Shown: positions 1 to 8,077, counted from the first letter of the stretch. The stretch is 44,078 nt of DNA from Pseudomonas syringae (GCF_001698815.1 NZ_LGSI01000020.1:343661-387738), one strand, 5' to 3'. Numbers and translations: made by a program. The notes: generated from the sequence alone by a model not told the origin.

Positions 1-136
1 TGACGCTGTACTCGTAAACCAGTGTGCCCGGCTCAAGCTTGGTCGCGGGAACGATCTGAGCAATCAGCGCTTTGAACTCTGGAAAGTCGCCGGGTTTGAT
101 TGCGAGGGTGAACAGGCAGGAAATATGTGGATGCAT
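1..136 (-). CDS. ABM-domain (antibiotic biosynthesis monooxygenase-like) protein, C-terminus cut by window edge
   Basis: Reading leftward from an ATG at 136 the frame stays open to the window edge and gives 45 residues beginning MHPHISCLFTLAIKPGDFPE. The pattern of a short beta strand, then KPGDFPEFKALIAQIVPATKLEPGTLVYEYS, is that of ABM-fold proteins, in which such small dimeric proteins oxidise quinols or act as putative monooxygenases. That assignment is from family resemblance of the N-terminal half only. It lies downstream of, and in the same orientation as, the tautomerase gene at 232-429, so the two may be co-transcribed under the divergent LysR regulator. The C-terminal half is outside the window. 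Confidence 0.65.
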   Translation of the reverse strand, partial: MHPHISCLFTLAIKPGDFPEFKALIAQIVPATKLEPGTLVYEYSV

Positions 137-179
137 GGGGATCTCTTCCATCGTCGGCGTTAGAAAACGCCAGGTGAGG

Positions 180-205
180 ATGCATCGCTGATCCAGCCGA
201 TGCAT
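180..205. repeat. Inverted repeat, 8-bp arms
   Basis: ATGCATCG at 180-187 pairs with CGATGCAT at 198-205 across a 10-nt loop, between the tautomerase stop and the ABM-protein start. There is no clear T-tract on either strand, so it may be an RNA-stability hairpin between cistrons or a protein-binding site rather than a full terminator. Confidence 0.4.
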
Positions 206-231
206 TGATACGGTCGATGCAGTCTCTGGGG

Positions 232-429
232 TCAGGACTTCTCGGGCGCTTCGCCGAACAACTTGCCCGAACCTGCCCAATCCGATGGCGCTACGTCTTC
301 GAAAATAACGTAGATGTATTCGGCTGGCGTGCCGGTGTTTTTGACGATGCTTTCGGTAATCTCAGCAGCCACGGTGGCTTTCTGAGCGTGCTCTTTACCT
401 TCGAACCAGCTAACGCGTACTACGGGCAT
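232..429 (-). CDS. 4-oxalocrotonate tautomerase family protein
   Basis: The product is 65 residues beginning MPVVRVSWFEGKEHAQK; removal of Met exposes the N-terminal proline that is the catalytic base of the 4-OT superfamily. The length, the beta-alpha-beta pattern and the later YVIFEDVAPSDWA stretch (the region around Trp in many 4-OT homologues) fit the family, which tautomerises enol/keto acids or dehalogenates small substrates. A longer frame reaches 483, but AGAGGA sits just upstream of the ATG at 429, and only that start gives Pro-1. It is divergent from the LysR gene at 571 and is its most likely target. The substrate is unknown; ketonisation of an aromatic-ring cleavage product is only one possibility. 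Confidence 0.88.
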   Translation of the reverse strand: MPVVRVSWFEGKEHAQKATVAAEITESIVKNTGTPAEYIYVIFEDVAPSDWAGSGKLFGEAPEKS

Positions 430-539
430 GAGGTATTCCTCTTGGGATAAGTAACGTGGTCTGAAGTGATCAGTCCGTGACATGTTGCCATGCTAGGGTA
501 GAAGCGTCTGGCGATAAACCGCCTAAAACTCTAAAGTGG

Positions 540-556
540 GTAGACTTATTGTCTAC
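540..556. promoter_or_regulatory. Palindromic operator, probable LysR binding site
   Basis: GTAGAC-TTATT-GTCTAC is a perfect 6-5-6 dyad lying 14 nt before the LysR start codon, in the divergent promoter region shared with the tautomerase gene. It has the T...A dyad shape of LysR recognition boxes. The assignment is by position and symmetry, not by any known consensus for this regulator. Confidence 0.6.
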
Positions 557-570
557 TGACTAAGGCCGTC

Positions 571-1473
571 ATGATTCCCATAGACTCGTTCCAAGGCGTT
601 ATCACCTTCGTTGTGGCTGCGCGCTCGAACAGCTTTACCGAGGCGGCCGGGCGACTGGGTATTTCGAAATCGGCTGTCGGAAAATCTATCGCCCGCCTTG
701 AAGGGCGCCTGGGAGTGCAGCTGTTTCATCGATCCACCCGTCGAATTTCTCTTACTGCTGATGGCGATGCGTATTTCATTGCTTGTTCAACTGCACTCGA
801 AGAAATTGGTGCTGCGGAGAGTGGGTTGGGGCCTGGGACTCGCGAACCATCTGGCCGATTGCGCGTAGATATACCCGTGGCATTCGGGCGCAGGGTTGTA
901 GCGCCCTTGTTATTTGAAATCGCTAACAAGTATCCCGCGCTGCAACTCAACATGACGTTTTCTGATCATCTGGTCGATCCGATTGAAGAGGGCATCGACC
1001 TGCTGGTTCGTTTTGGCGAACTCAAAGATACCAGCGGGCTGGTTGCTCGCCGTCTTGCGCGACAACGCTGGGCTATCTGTGCTTCGCCGAGTTACCTGCG
1101 TCGTTTCGGCGTACCGGACACTTTGGAGGATCTGAATCGTCACCATTGCATTGTTGGGCATCGACGAGGTCAACCACTCTCCTGGCGAGTCAGGCAAGGT
1201 CAGGAAACCGTTCGCTATGCGCCACCCTCCACTCATCAGATAGGCGACGGCGAGGCGATGATCCTCGCTGCCGTGGCGGGGGTTGGCCTATGCCAGATGC
1301 CGCGCTGCCTTTTTAGGGACGATCTTGACGCAGGCAGGCTGGTAGAGGTACTGGAAGACTATGAGCCTGAACCTGTTGAGGTCCATGCTGTTTGGCCCAA
1401 AGTTTCGCATTTGCGGCCCAAGGTGAGGTACGTGGTCGATGAGTTGGTCCGGGTATGTGAGGACTGGCAGTAG
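571..1473 (+). CDS. LysR family transcriptional regulator
   Basis: This 300-residue protein has the LysR architecture. An N-terminal winged helix-turn-helix spans roughly residues 1-60 (FVVAARSNSFTEAAGRLGIS, then KSAVGKSIARLEGRLGVQLF and HRSTRRISLT). A periplasmic-binding-protein-like effector domain follows (from about 90: SGRLRVDIPVAFGRRVVAPLL; later EEGIDLLVRFGEL and ILAAVAGVGLCQMPRCL). It resembles the subgroup that controls divergently transcribed small oxidoreductase or tautomerase operons. The start at 571 follows TAAGG at a 6-nt spacing. The dyad at 540-556 sits where autoregulation and control of the divergent tautomerase gene would be expected. The effector is unknown. Confidence 0.95.
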   Translation: MIPIDSFQGVITFVVAARSNSFTEAAGRLGISKSAVGKSIARLEGRLGVQLFHRSTRRISLTADGDAYFIACSTALEEIGAAESGLGPGTREPSGRLRVDIPVAFGRRVVAPLLFEIANKYPALQLNMTFSDHLVDPIEEGIDLLVRFGELKDTSGLVARRLARQRWAICASPSYLRRFGVPDTLEDLNRHHCIVGHRRGQPLSWRVRQGQETVRYAPPSTHQIGDGEAMILAAVAGVGLCQMPRCLFRDDLDAGRLVEVLEDYEPEPVEVHAVWPKVSHLRPKVRYVVDELVRVCEDWQ

Positions 1474-1817
1474 CAGGCAAGGAGAGGGCCTGACGCTGGT
1501 TTTTATCTGTAGGTATACATCCATGAGCCTGCTGATGCAGCGCGGAGCAATAGTGGGTCGCCCTTTGCTTTACACCGTCGCCCTGATTCCCCTGCCTCTT
1601 TCAGGCTGGTATTGGAGTTCGGTAGCAGGCCAATGGTGTTTACGCTTTAAATACGCAGACACACCATTGCTCTTAGTGCTGCAGGCTGGTTCCCATACTG
1701 ACTAACAACATCTTAATAATCATAAAAAAAAATTAACTCTCTTGGCGCACGGTTCCCCAGGCACGGTATCGCGACCTCTGTGATTACCGGCCATCCTTCG
1801 TACTTTGGGAATCCGCT
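1474..1817. other. Non-coding gap before the MipA/two-component locus
   Basis: No convincing gene is seen in these 344 bases. The right half is AT-rich around 1708-1740, with CTTAATAATCATAAA followed by an A9 run and TTAACTC, and probably holds the promoter of the MipA/OmpV gene. A related CTTAATG...CTAACGATG sequence recurs before the response regulator at about 2650, so both may be boxes for that regulator. This is inference from the repeated CTTAAT half-site. Confidence 0.35.
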
Positions 1818-2633
1818 ATGACGACTGTGCATCAGATCCTGCGCCACTTCCTCACTGTTCCTGCATGCTTGGCGAGTGCCCGTTGGTGCGCTGGAGCGCT
1901 GTGCCTGGCGCTTCTACCCAGCGCATGGGGGCAAAATGAGCAGGACAAATTTAAAGATGGCGGATCACAGTGGAGCATGGGCCTCGGTGCAGCAATGGAG
2001 CGTCGGGCTTACCGCGACTTTGATGACAAAGCTCAGCCCATCCCGATACTCACTTATGAGAACAAATGGATCAGTCTGGGCTTCCCTAGCATCGATATAA
2101 AACTCCCATCGGTTGGCCCGGTCAACTTTCGTCTACGTGCGCGCTACGCCAATGATGGGTATGAGGACAACGACTCGCCTTACCTGGACGGCATGACGGA
2201 GCGCAAAAACAGCATTTGGCTTGGCGGAGCGGCCATCTGGCGTAATGACTTAGTCAATTTGAGCGCCGAGGCTTTGGTCGACGGCTCCGGAAATAGCAAT
2301 GGTTCAAGGTTTAAATTGCAAGCAGATCGGCGCTTTGCAGCCGGCGCCTGGGGTTTTACCCCTCGCGCAGCGGTGCATCTGCTGGACAGCAATTTTGTCG
2401 ACTATTACTACGGTGTGCGCCCTTTGGAAGTGCGCGCTGAACGAGTGCAGTACAGTGGTGAATCAACAACCAACTTTGAGTTGGGGTTGCGTACGGACTA
2501 TTCCTTCAGCTCCAAGCAGATGGTGTTCCTCGATCTGGGCGCAACTTATCTGGGCAGCAGCATTAAGGACAGCCCACTGGTAGAGCGAGAGCAGCAAACC
2601 GGTGTACGTGCAGGTTACATCTATCGATTTTAG
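1818..2633 (+). CDS. MipA/OmpV family outer-membrane protein
   Basis: The 271-residue product starts with a Sec signal peptide (hydrophobic core around residues 24-36, then PSAWGQNEQ). It continues with WSMGLGAAMERRAYRDFDDK and PILTYENKWISLGFPSIDIKL, the characteristic opening strands of the MipA/OmpV beta-barrel family. It ends in an aromatic residue (AGYIYRF), the usual outer-membrane assembly signal. Family members act as scaffolds for murein enzymes or are regulated by envelope-stress two-component systems. It lies directly upstream of a response-regulator/kinase pair (84-nt gap), a common arrangement in Pseudomonas, suggesting control by that system. The exact function is not deducible. 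Confidence 0.9.
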   Translation: MTTVHQILRHFLTVPACLASARWCAGALCLALLPSAWGQNEQDKFKDGGSQWSMGLGAAMERRAYRDFDDKAQPIPILTYENKWISLGFPSIDIKLPSVGPVNFRLRARYANDGYEDNDSPYLDGMTERKNSIWLGGAAIWRNDLVNLSAEALVDGSGNSNGSRFKLQADRRFAAGAWGFTPRAAVHLLDSNFVDYYYGVRPLEVRAERVQYSGESTTNFELGLRTDYSFSSKQMVFLDLGATYLGSSIKDSPLVEREQQTGVRAGYIYRF

Positions 2634-2717
2634 GCCTGGCTGGCAGGTTCTTAATGAAAAACTAACGATGATCCCTCAGGATTAACGATCTGCTGCTCTT
2701 GAGGTCAATGCCATCCC

Positions 2718-3383
2718 ATGCACCTACTCCTTGTAGAAGATGATGTCATGCTCGGCGAGGCCATCTGCGATGGCGCTCGCCAGACTGGATGGAGCATTGA
2801 TCATGCCTGCAATGCTCAAGCAGCCCGAATAGCCTTGGTAGACCATGCCTATGCGGCCGTAATGCTGGATATAGGATTGCCTGGCGAGTCAGGGCTGACG
2901 GTATTGCGGTCGATGCGTCTTAACTGTGACGCTACTCCGGTGTTGATACTGACGGCTCGCGGGCAATTGAGTGAGCGTATTCAAGGTCTGGACGCAGGCG
3001 CAGACGATTATTTGGTCAAGCCGTTTCAATTTGATGAGCTGTGGGCTCGGTTGCGCTCTGTGCTACGTCGCAGCCAAGGTCGCGTCATCCCGCTGTTTAC
3101 TCATGGTGACGTACAAGTTGACCGTACTCGCAGGCTAGTCAGCAAGGGGGGGATGGATGTGCCACTCAGCGCCCAGGAGTACCGCACGTTACTCGCATTG
3201 CTTGATCGTCTTGGCCATGTGGTCACCCGTGACTACTTGCAGGACAGGATTTATGGCAACACTAACCTGGTGGAAAGCAACACCATTGCGGTATTCATCC
3301 ATCAATTGCGGCGCAAACTGGGCGACAATCTGATACGGACGGTGCACGGGCACGGCTACATCATTGGGCTGCCAGCGTCATGA
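2718..3383 (+). CDS. OmpR/PhoB family response regulator
   Basis: The 221-residue protein has an N-terminal receiver domain with the acidic pair at residues 8-9 (VEDD), the phosphoacceptor Asp at 51 (AAVMLDIGLPG), a Thr near 79 (LILTARG) and the conserved Lys at 101 (DDYLVKPF). A C-terminal winged-helix domain follows (LSAQEYRTLLALLDRLGHVV; then TIAVFIHQLRRKLG and VHGHGYIIGL). The sequence is closest in style to QseB/PmrA-type regulators. It overlaps the kinase gene by 4 nt (ATGA), so translation is coupled. The likely target is the adjacent MipA/OmpV gene. The inducing signal (cation, antimicrobial peptide or envelope stress) is not visible. Confidence 0.95.
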   Translation: MHLLLVEDDVMLGEAICDGARQTGWSIDHACNAQAARIALVDHAYAAVMLDIGLPGESGLTVLRSMRLNCDATPVLILTARGQLSERIQGLDAGADDYLVKPFQFDELWARLRSVLRRSQGRVIPLFTHGDVQVDRTRRLVSKGGMDVPLSAQEYRTLLALLDRLGHVVTRDYLQDRIYGNTNLVESNTIAVFIHQLRRKLGDNLIRTVHGHGYIIGLPAS

Positions 3384-4786
3384 AACCCAAATCACTGCAT
3401 GCTCGAATGATGTTGGTTATAGCCGTCGTGATTGTGTTTTGCTGGGTGGGGGCGCTGGCCATACTGTCCGCCTACTTCACCCACAACACCACCAGTACCT
3501 GGGACGAAAAACTGAAAATCATCGCTACCCAAATCCTCATGACGATACCAGCCAACAGCAAATTAACCGCCAGGCAAACACCGGGCATGCAACTGAGCAA
3601 TCCGGCACTGGCTGACAGAGAAAATCTGGTTTTCCAAGTCTGGTTCAGGCAACGAGATTTGATCGCAAGCACGCCTAACTCGCCAAAAGAGGCTTTGCGT
3701 CCCGACTTTTTCGATGGCGCTACCTCAAGTGTCATTGGCGGCAAACGCTGGCGTGTCTACTCCGTGGGAGACAGTACAGGCCTGGTCAATGTGCAAGTCG
3801 CAAATCTGCACAGCATTGTGGATCAAGAGATTCAGCATGAAACGTTGATTTCAGTCGGGCTCGCTACCTTACTATTACTGCTGGCGGGGGTGTTGATGTG
3901 GTTTGTAGTTCGCAACACCCTGACGCCTGTCGTGGCCTTGGGCAAGGCTATGCGTGAGAGACGCAGTTTCGATCTAACACAGTTGCCGGTAGCTTCATTG
4001 CCCCAAGAGCTTCATTCACTTGTAGCCTCCTTTAATCACATTCTCCAGCAGTTGGACGAGGCGGTTGAAGCCGAACGTCAATTCATCGGCAATGCGGCAC
4101 ATGAGCTACGCACACCGCTTGCCACTCTGCAGGCACAAGCTCAGATAGCCCTGCGTGCACCACTGGCAGCCGACAAAGACGTAGCGTTATCGAAGTTGCT
4201 AACGGTTGCTCAGCATAGCTCACGTCTATCCGAACAGCTGCTTGACTTGGCCCGCCTCACGGCTGGTACCCGAGCGCCAAAGCACGGCTTCGCTGATCTG
4301 AGCGAATTGGTCCTGCACGTCGCGCATGAATTTGATATCTACGCAGCCCAGCAAGGCCGTACCTTGTCACTGGATATTTCCCCTTGCATGGTTCGTTGCA
4401 GTATTGACGAAATAGGAATTCTTCTGCGCAATCTCGTAGATAACGGGCTGCGCTACACCAAAACCGGGGGGCACGTAAGCGTCAACTGTGGTTACCGAAG
4501 AGGGCCAGATAAGCAAGTTTACCTCGAGGTCGCAGATAACGGCCCTGGGGTGCCGGCTCCAGAGCGAAAGTTAATATTCGAGCGATTCTATCGCGCTGTT
4601 GGCACTGAGAAGGGAGGCAGCGGAATTGGACTGTCCTTGGTTGCAGGTATTGCCCAGAATCATCGCGCTATCATTGAAACCGGACAAGGGCTGAACGGGA
4701 GTGGACTGTCCATATGCGTCATATTCCCGGATATCAGCGCCGACGGCCCAGCTTCTTTCCAAGAGCTGACTCCGTCGTGTCTGTAG
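3380..4786 (+). CDS. Membrane sensor histidine kinase
   Basis: The 468-residue protein has two transmembrane segments (about residues 10-32 and 156-177) flanking a roughly 120-residue periplasmic sensor region. A HAMP-like linker follows, then a HisKA domain with the phosphoacceptor His at 241 (GNAAHELRTPLATL), then a HATPase domain with an N box (LLRNLVDNGLRYT), G1 (DNGPGVP), F box (IFERFYR) and G2 (GSGIGLSLV). All catalytic motifs are present, so it looks functional. It is translationally coupled to the upstream response regulator. The periplasmic domain shows no recognisable ligand motif. The gene converges with the DUF411 gene 51 bases further on. Confidence 0.94.
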   Translation: MKPKSLHARMMLVIAVVIVFCWVGALAILSAYFTHNTTSTWDEKLKIIATQILMTIPANSKLTARQTPGMQLSNPALADRENLVFQVWFRQRDLIASTPNSPKEALRPDFFDGATSSVIGGKRWRVYSVGDSTGLVNVQVANLHSIVDQEIQHETLISVGLATLLLLLAGVLMWFVVRNTLTPVVALGKAMRERRSFDLTQLPVASLPQELHSLVASFNHILQQLDEAVEAERQFIGNAAHELRTPLATLQAQAQIALRAPLAADKDVALSKLLTVAQHSSRLSEQLLDLARLTAGTRAPKHGFADLSELVLHVAHEFDIYAAQQGRTLSLDISPCMVRCSIDEIGILLRNLVDNGLRYTKTGGHVSVNCGYRRGPDKQVYLEVADNGPGVPAPERKLIFERFYRAVGTEKGGSGIGLSLVAGIAQNHRAIIETGQGLNGSGLSICVIFPDISADGPASFQELTPSCL

Positions 4787-4837
4787 CAGCCGTATGGCTA
4801 CCTCGCCAGAGGCAGGCTAAGTGACTACGCCACGCGG

Positions 4838-5302
4838 CTATCGAGCCGGATAGTCTGCTACGACTTGCTCTGCGCCAGATTTGGTCAACCCGATGATTTG
4901 GTGGGCACTGCGCCGGTCACCTGATTCCATGCCGGGCGATCCCATCGGCATGCCGGGGGCGGCGACGCCGATCAGATCCGTTCGCCTGCTCAGCTCGGCG
5001 ATTTGTTCTACAGGTACATGACCTTCCACAAACTTTCCATTCACAACGCCGGTATGACAGGACCCCAGTTGTGCCGGCACGCCTAACTTTTCCTTCACCT
5101 CACTCATGTTGTCTTCAAGGTGATCTATCACGGTATAGCCGTGCTCTTGCAGGTAAGCGATCCATTTGCTGCAGCAGCCACAGTTCGGATCTCGATGAAC
5201 GTCGATGGACAACTGCGGGGCTGCCTGTAGAACAGAAGCAAAACCGATGATTGCCGCGGCGGTGAGGATAAAAGCTTGGTTTTTAACTGAAAGCAGGCGC
5301 AT
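4838..5302 (-). CDS. DUF411 family exported metal-binding protein
   Basis: The 154-residue product has a signal peptide (AFILTAAAIIGFASVLQA) and the DUF411 hallmark HRDPNCGCCSKWIAYLQEHGY. Its CGCC cluster resembles a thioredoxin-fold metal-binding or redox site. A second conserved stretch, LGSCHTGVVNGKFVEGHVP, and a methionine-rich segment (APGMPMGSPGME) also fit copper handling. DUF411 proteins usually sit in copper- or silver-resistance loci, which agrees with the sensor-kinase remnant and CDF pump immediately upstream. The start at 5302 gives the complete signal peptide. The kinase remnant's reading frame runs into this gene without a stop until 5128, so the junction between the two is abnormal or frameshifted. 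Confidence 0.9.
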   Translation of the reverse strand: MRLLSVKNQAFILTAAAIIGFASVLQAAPQLSIDVHRDPNCGCCSKWIAYLQEHGYTVIDHLEDNMSEVKEKLGVPAQLGSCHTGVVNGKFVEGHVPVEQIAELSRRTDLIGVAAPGMPMGSPGMESGDRRSAHQIIGLTKSGAEQVVADYPAR

Positions 5303-5334
5303 TGATCGTACTCACAGATGTTTTTTTGGGAAAG

Positions 5335-5748
5335 AGGGTGGGGGAAATACAAAGTGAACGCAGTGAACTCACGCAGCTCGCTTTCAACCGCTACACGACC
5401 TCCATGAAGCGTCATGATAGAGCGGACGATGGCAAGCCCCAATCCCGTGCCTCCTTGTTGGCGGGAACGACTTGGATGAACCCTGTAGAAACGATCAAAC
5501 AGTCGAGGTAAATGCTCGGTTTCAATCCCGGCGCCCTCGTTGCGTACCGCCAGTGCTACTTCATCAGCATGCCCGACGAGCATTATCGTTACGGTACTGC
5601 CGGGAGTGCCGTGCCGTATGGTATTTGAAAGTAGATTCGATATCGCTCTCTGGATCATCAGTCTGTCGCCCTGAGCGCAACCGCTGCCCTGGACCTGTAA
5701 GAACATAAACTTCTCTTCAGCTGACGATGCAAAAAGCTCAATGATGCT
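5335..5748 (-). pseudogene. Heavy-metal sensor histidine kinase (CopS/CusS type), N-terminally deleted remnant
   Basis: Only the C-terminal catalytic half is present. It covers GDRLMIQRAISNLLSNTIRH (N box), VRNEGAGIE (G1), LFDRFYRVHPSR (F box) and GGTGLGLAIVRSIM (G2), ending ELREFTAFTLYFP. These match the ATPase domain of CopS/CusS-like kinases. The sensor, HAMP and HisKA domains are missing: homology starts at about 5748, and the same bases already belong to the end of the CDF gene, which stops at 5738. The reading frame then continues without a natural stop into the DUF411 gene. A deletion that joined a czcD-like gene to the tail of a copRS-like operon explains this. A short ATPase-only polypeptide could be made from an ATG at 5751, but it could not sense or autophosphorylate. 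Confidence 0.82.
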
Positions 5749-6652
5749 CATGATCTGCATGTTTGTGCTCTTGATCGTGGAAGCCATCATGCTCAAGTTG
5801 AATGGTGCAGTGACCAATCTCAAATTTCTCACTGACTGAGGTCGTCACCTGAGCCAGGATTTCTTGTCCATTGAGGGATGTGCGTGGAATTACCAGATGC
5901 ACGCTCATCACGTTTTTGCCGCTGGTGACCGACCAGACGTGCAGGTCATGGATCGCTTTGACCCCCTCAACCGCCACGATGGTTCGCTCGACCTCTTCCA
6001 GGTCAATCCCATTTGGAACACCCTCCAGAAGCACATTCATGCTTTCACGCAAGAGCGTCCAGGTTCTTGGCAATACCCACAAGCCAATGCCTGCCGCAAC
6101 GAGCGAATCCATCCATGCCCAGCCGGTGAAGCGGATCACCAGTGCCGCAACAATGACACCTATCGATCCAAGCATGTCGCTCCAGACCTCCAGATACGCA
6201 CCTTTTACATTAAGACTTTCACCACTCGCCGCCCCCAATAGCCGCATTGAGACCAGGTTCACCACAAGCCCCAGAATAGCGACAACCAACATCCCTGTGG
6301 ATTGAATAGGGGCAGGGCTCAGGAGCCTTTGATAGGCCTCGTAAAGAATGTAGATCGCAACGAAGAAAAGAAGAATGGCGTTAAATACCGAGGCCAGGAT
6401 CTCGAATCGCGCATAACCAAATGTGCGGTTGCGATCTGCAGGACGTTTTGCTATCTGCAACGCCATAAGCGATATCGCCAGCGCAGCTGAGTCGGTAAAC
6501 ATGTGTGCCGCGTCGGAGAGAAGCGCCAGACTACCTGTGATCCACGCACCGATAATTTCCGCGATCATGAATCCGGTGGTCAGGCCCAGCGCCATCAGGA
6601 GTTTTTTCTCATGACCTGCACGTACTTGGCCATGGCTGTGACCTGAGCTCAT
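5738..6652 (-). CDS. czcD: CDF cation efflux transporter (CzcD-type)
   Basis: The 304-residue protein belongs to the cation diffusion facilitator family, which exports Zn, Co, Cd or similar ions in exchange for protons. Membrane motifs include LLSDAAHMFTDSAALAIS (HxxxD metal site on TM2) and EVWSDMLGSIGVI (SDxxxS on TM5). A cytoplasmic domain follows (GVKAIHDLHVWSVTSGKNVM). Both ends are His-rich (SGHSHGQ near the N-terminus, HDQEHKHADHEHH at the end). A longer frame reaches 6754, but the ATG at 6652 is preceded by AAGGA at a good distance and gives the usual start. The last codons overlap the kinase remnant, so the natural C-terminus may have been altered by the deletion, although the His-rich tail looks normal. 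Confidence 0.92.
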   Translation of the reverse strand: MSSGHSHGQVRAGHEKKLLMALGLTTGFMIAEIIGAWITGSLALLSDAAHMFTDSAALAISLMALQIAKRPADRNRTFGYARFEILASVFNAILLFFVAIYILYEAYQRLLSPAPIQSTGMLVVAILGLVVNLVSMRLLGAASGESLNVKGAYLEVWSDMLGSIGVIVAALVIRFTGWAWMDSLVAAGIGLWVLPRTWTLLRESMNVLLEGVPNGIDLEEVERTIVAVEGVKAIHDLHVWSVTSGKNVMSVHLVIPRTSLNGQEILAQVTTSVSEKFEIGHCTIQLEHDGFHDQEHKHADHEHH

Positions 6653-6752
6653 TAGAGGGTCCTTTGGTAGGGGGGTTAAGTAAACAATAGAGCCTGTGTC
6701 AGGACACATCAGGCAGGCAGGACGTTCGCAATGCAATCTATAAAATAAGCGC

Positions 6753-6778
6753 AAAAAAAAGCGCCCCGAAGGACGCTT
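6753..6778 (-). terminator. Rho-independent terminator (minus strand)
   Basis: Read on the minus strand, AAGCGTCC-TTCG-GGGCGCTT forms a 7-8 bp stem with one mismatch, followed by T8. It ends the transcript of the PtrA-like gene (6842-7054) and insulates the CDF gene. Confidence 0.8.
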
Positions 6779-6841
6779 AAAGATTCACCTTGACCAAAGG
6801 AGCTGTGAAGCTACTAAAGGCGAATTGTATGGAGCAAGGAT

Positions 6842-7054
6842 TTAACCTTCTGACTTCTTCATTTGTTCAGCGCGAGATTTCTCGTCAGCGCTGACGAGCC
6901 GAGAAGCTTCGCTGCTGTGGTCATTGAAGCGAGTTTCTTGAACGAGGCGCATCTTTTGCGCGGCCTGGCTCGCACGTTCACTGCCGCCCTCAGCCAGTAC
7001 AGCCGTACAGGAAAGGACGGTGGCTGTGAAAACCAGCGACTTGATCAGATTCAT
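6842..7054 (-). CDS. Small exported protein, PtrA-like
   Basis: The 70-residue protein has a clear Sec signal peptide (LIKSLVFTATVLSCTAVLA, cleavage before EGGSERA). The mature part is short, highly charged and predicted helical (QAAQKMRLVQETRFNDHSSE, ending RAEQMKKSEG). The N-terminus resembles the small periplasmic co-regulatory protein PtrA family of Pseudomonas, whose members are copper-inducible and lie near copRS; the resemblance is recalled from family style and not computed. Its position beside the metal-efflux genes supports a metal-stress role. It is followed by a good terminator, so it is probably monocistronic. Confidence 0.65.
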   Translation of the reverse strand: MNLIKSLVFTATVLSCTAVLAEGGSERASQAAQKMRLVQETRFNDHSSEASRLVSADEKSRAEQMKKSEG

Positions 7055-7141
7055 GGTGATTACCGTATAGGTGAAATGGCAGAAACCAGAGGAACGCTCA
7101 ATCGCACCTCAGGAATTAAGAGTGATGGTAAACCCCGAAAG

Positions 7142-7481
7142 TTAACGAGAGGGTGAGTGAAGGATGACAATACTGTTAGAAAGGGATTTAAGTTGCGTGC
7201 AAAAACACTCTATGAAATTTTGAAATGGTAATTTCCGCGCAACCTTTCGGTAAGTGGCCAACAGCAGCAACCCATGAGCGCAGCATCGGAAAAGCCAGTA
7301 CGATCCAGAACGGAAAATGTTTTCCGGAGGAGCCCACAACGCGCGGCTTCAGCAGCTGCAGCAGTAGCCCGGATCGTTCAATCATAAAGCCAAGTGCCAT
7401 CAGAGAAAGTCTGGTTCGGTGCAACGCCAGCAACGTTCGCTCAGTGGCGAAGAACACGCGTGCATCGCTCAGGTCGGACAT
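7142..7481 (-). pseudogene. DUF202 (YidH-type) membrane protein, frameshifted and truncated
   Basis: From an ATG at 7481 the frame reads MSDLSDARVFFATERTLLAL then SLMALGFMIERSGLLLQLL, the conserved DUF202 start with its first membrane helix. It continues into the second helix (HFPFWIVLAFPMLRSWVAAV). At about 7280 the family-like continuation (ATYRKVARKLPFQNFIE) moves to the next frame, and the original frame ends at 7188. Even with the shift repaired, the third helix and the usual P-E-IP-GYW segment are missing before the stop at 7142. So it is both frameshifted and 3'-truncated. DUF202 proteins are small inner-membrane proteins of unknown function. Confidence 0.7.
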
Positions 7482-7657
7482 CAAGCACAGAATCGGTAAT
7501 GGCGCAGTGCCCGGTAGTCGGGTCACTGACAACATAGCTGTAGGTATACGTGCGGAGTCAAAGAAAGCTTCTACAGGTGGTTTCATGGTGGAACGCTCTC
7601 TTTGATATACAAAGTACAGCGCTGATCTATCAACGGGCTTTCATGACGATCTCCCGA

Positions 7658-8077
7658 TCAATATCTGCGCCGGGTCTCCAGCGCAGTAAAAAACAACATG
7701 CCGACCAGCATGGCCAACATGAACACGATCACTTGCCAGCGGCCTGTCAGCAGAATTGCCACTGCGGGGCCAGGACAGATGCCCGCTATTCCCCAACCGA
7801 TGCCAAACAACAGGCTCCCGCCAATCAAGCGCGGGTCCAGTTCACGTTTGATTGGTAACTGCATTGGCCTTCCCAGCAGCGAGCTGGAATGTTGGCGCGC
7901 CCAACTTAGCGGGCCAACGGCTATGCCAATTGCCCCAACCATGACCAACGCCAAGGAAGGGTCCCAAGCGCCAGTTAAATCCAGGAAAGCCAGTACTTTG
8001 CTCGGATTGGCCATGCCCGCCAGAAGCAGACCTAAGCCGAACAGCAGGCCAGCAATGAATGCAGTCAGTTTGATCAT
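7658..8077 (-). CDS. YeeE/YedE-type half transporter (DUF6691)
   Basis: The 139-residue membrane protein, MIKLTAFIAGLLFGLGLLLA onward, has about four hydrophobic segments and the motif GIGWGIAGICPGPAVAIL. That carries the conserved Cys-Pro-Gly of the second half of YeeE/YedE (TsuA-like) thiosulfate/sulfur transporters. The preceding gene encodes the first half, so the pair replaces one full-length protein. The start at 8077 overlaps the upstream stop by 4 nt, giving translational coupling. With the BigR-like regulator it forms a three-gene operon that probably imports or relocates sulfur species when persulfides accumulate. Confidence 0.88.
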   Translation of the reverse strand: MIKLTAFIAGLLFGLGLLLAGMANPSKVLAFLDLTGAWDPSLALVMVGAIGIAVGPLSWARQHSSSLLGRPMQLPIKRELDPRLIGGSLLFGIGWGIAGICPGPAVAILLTGRWQVIVFMLAMLVGMLFFTALETRRRY

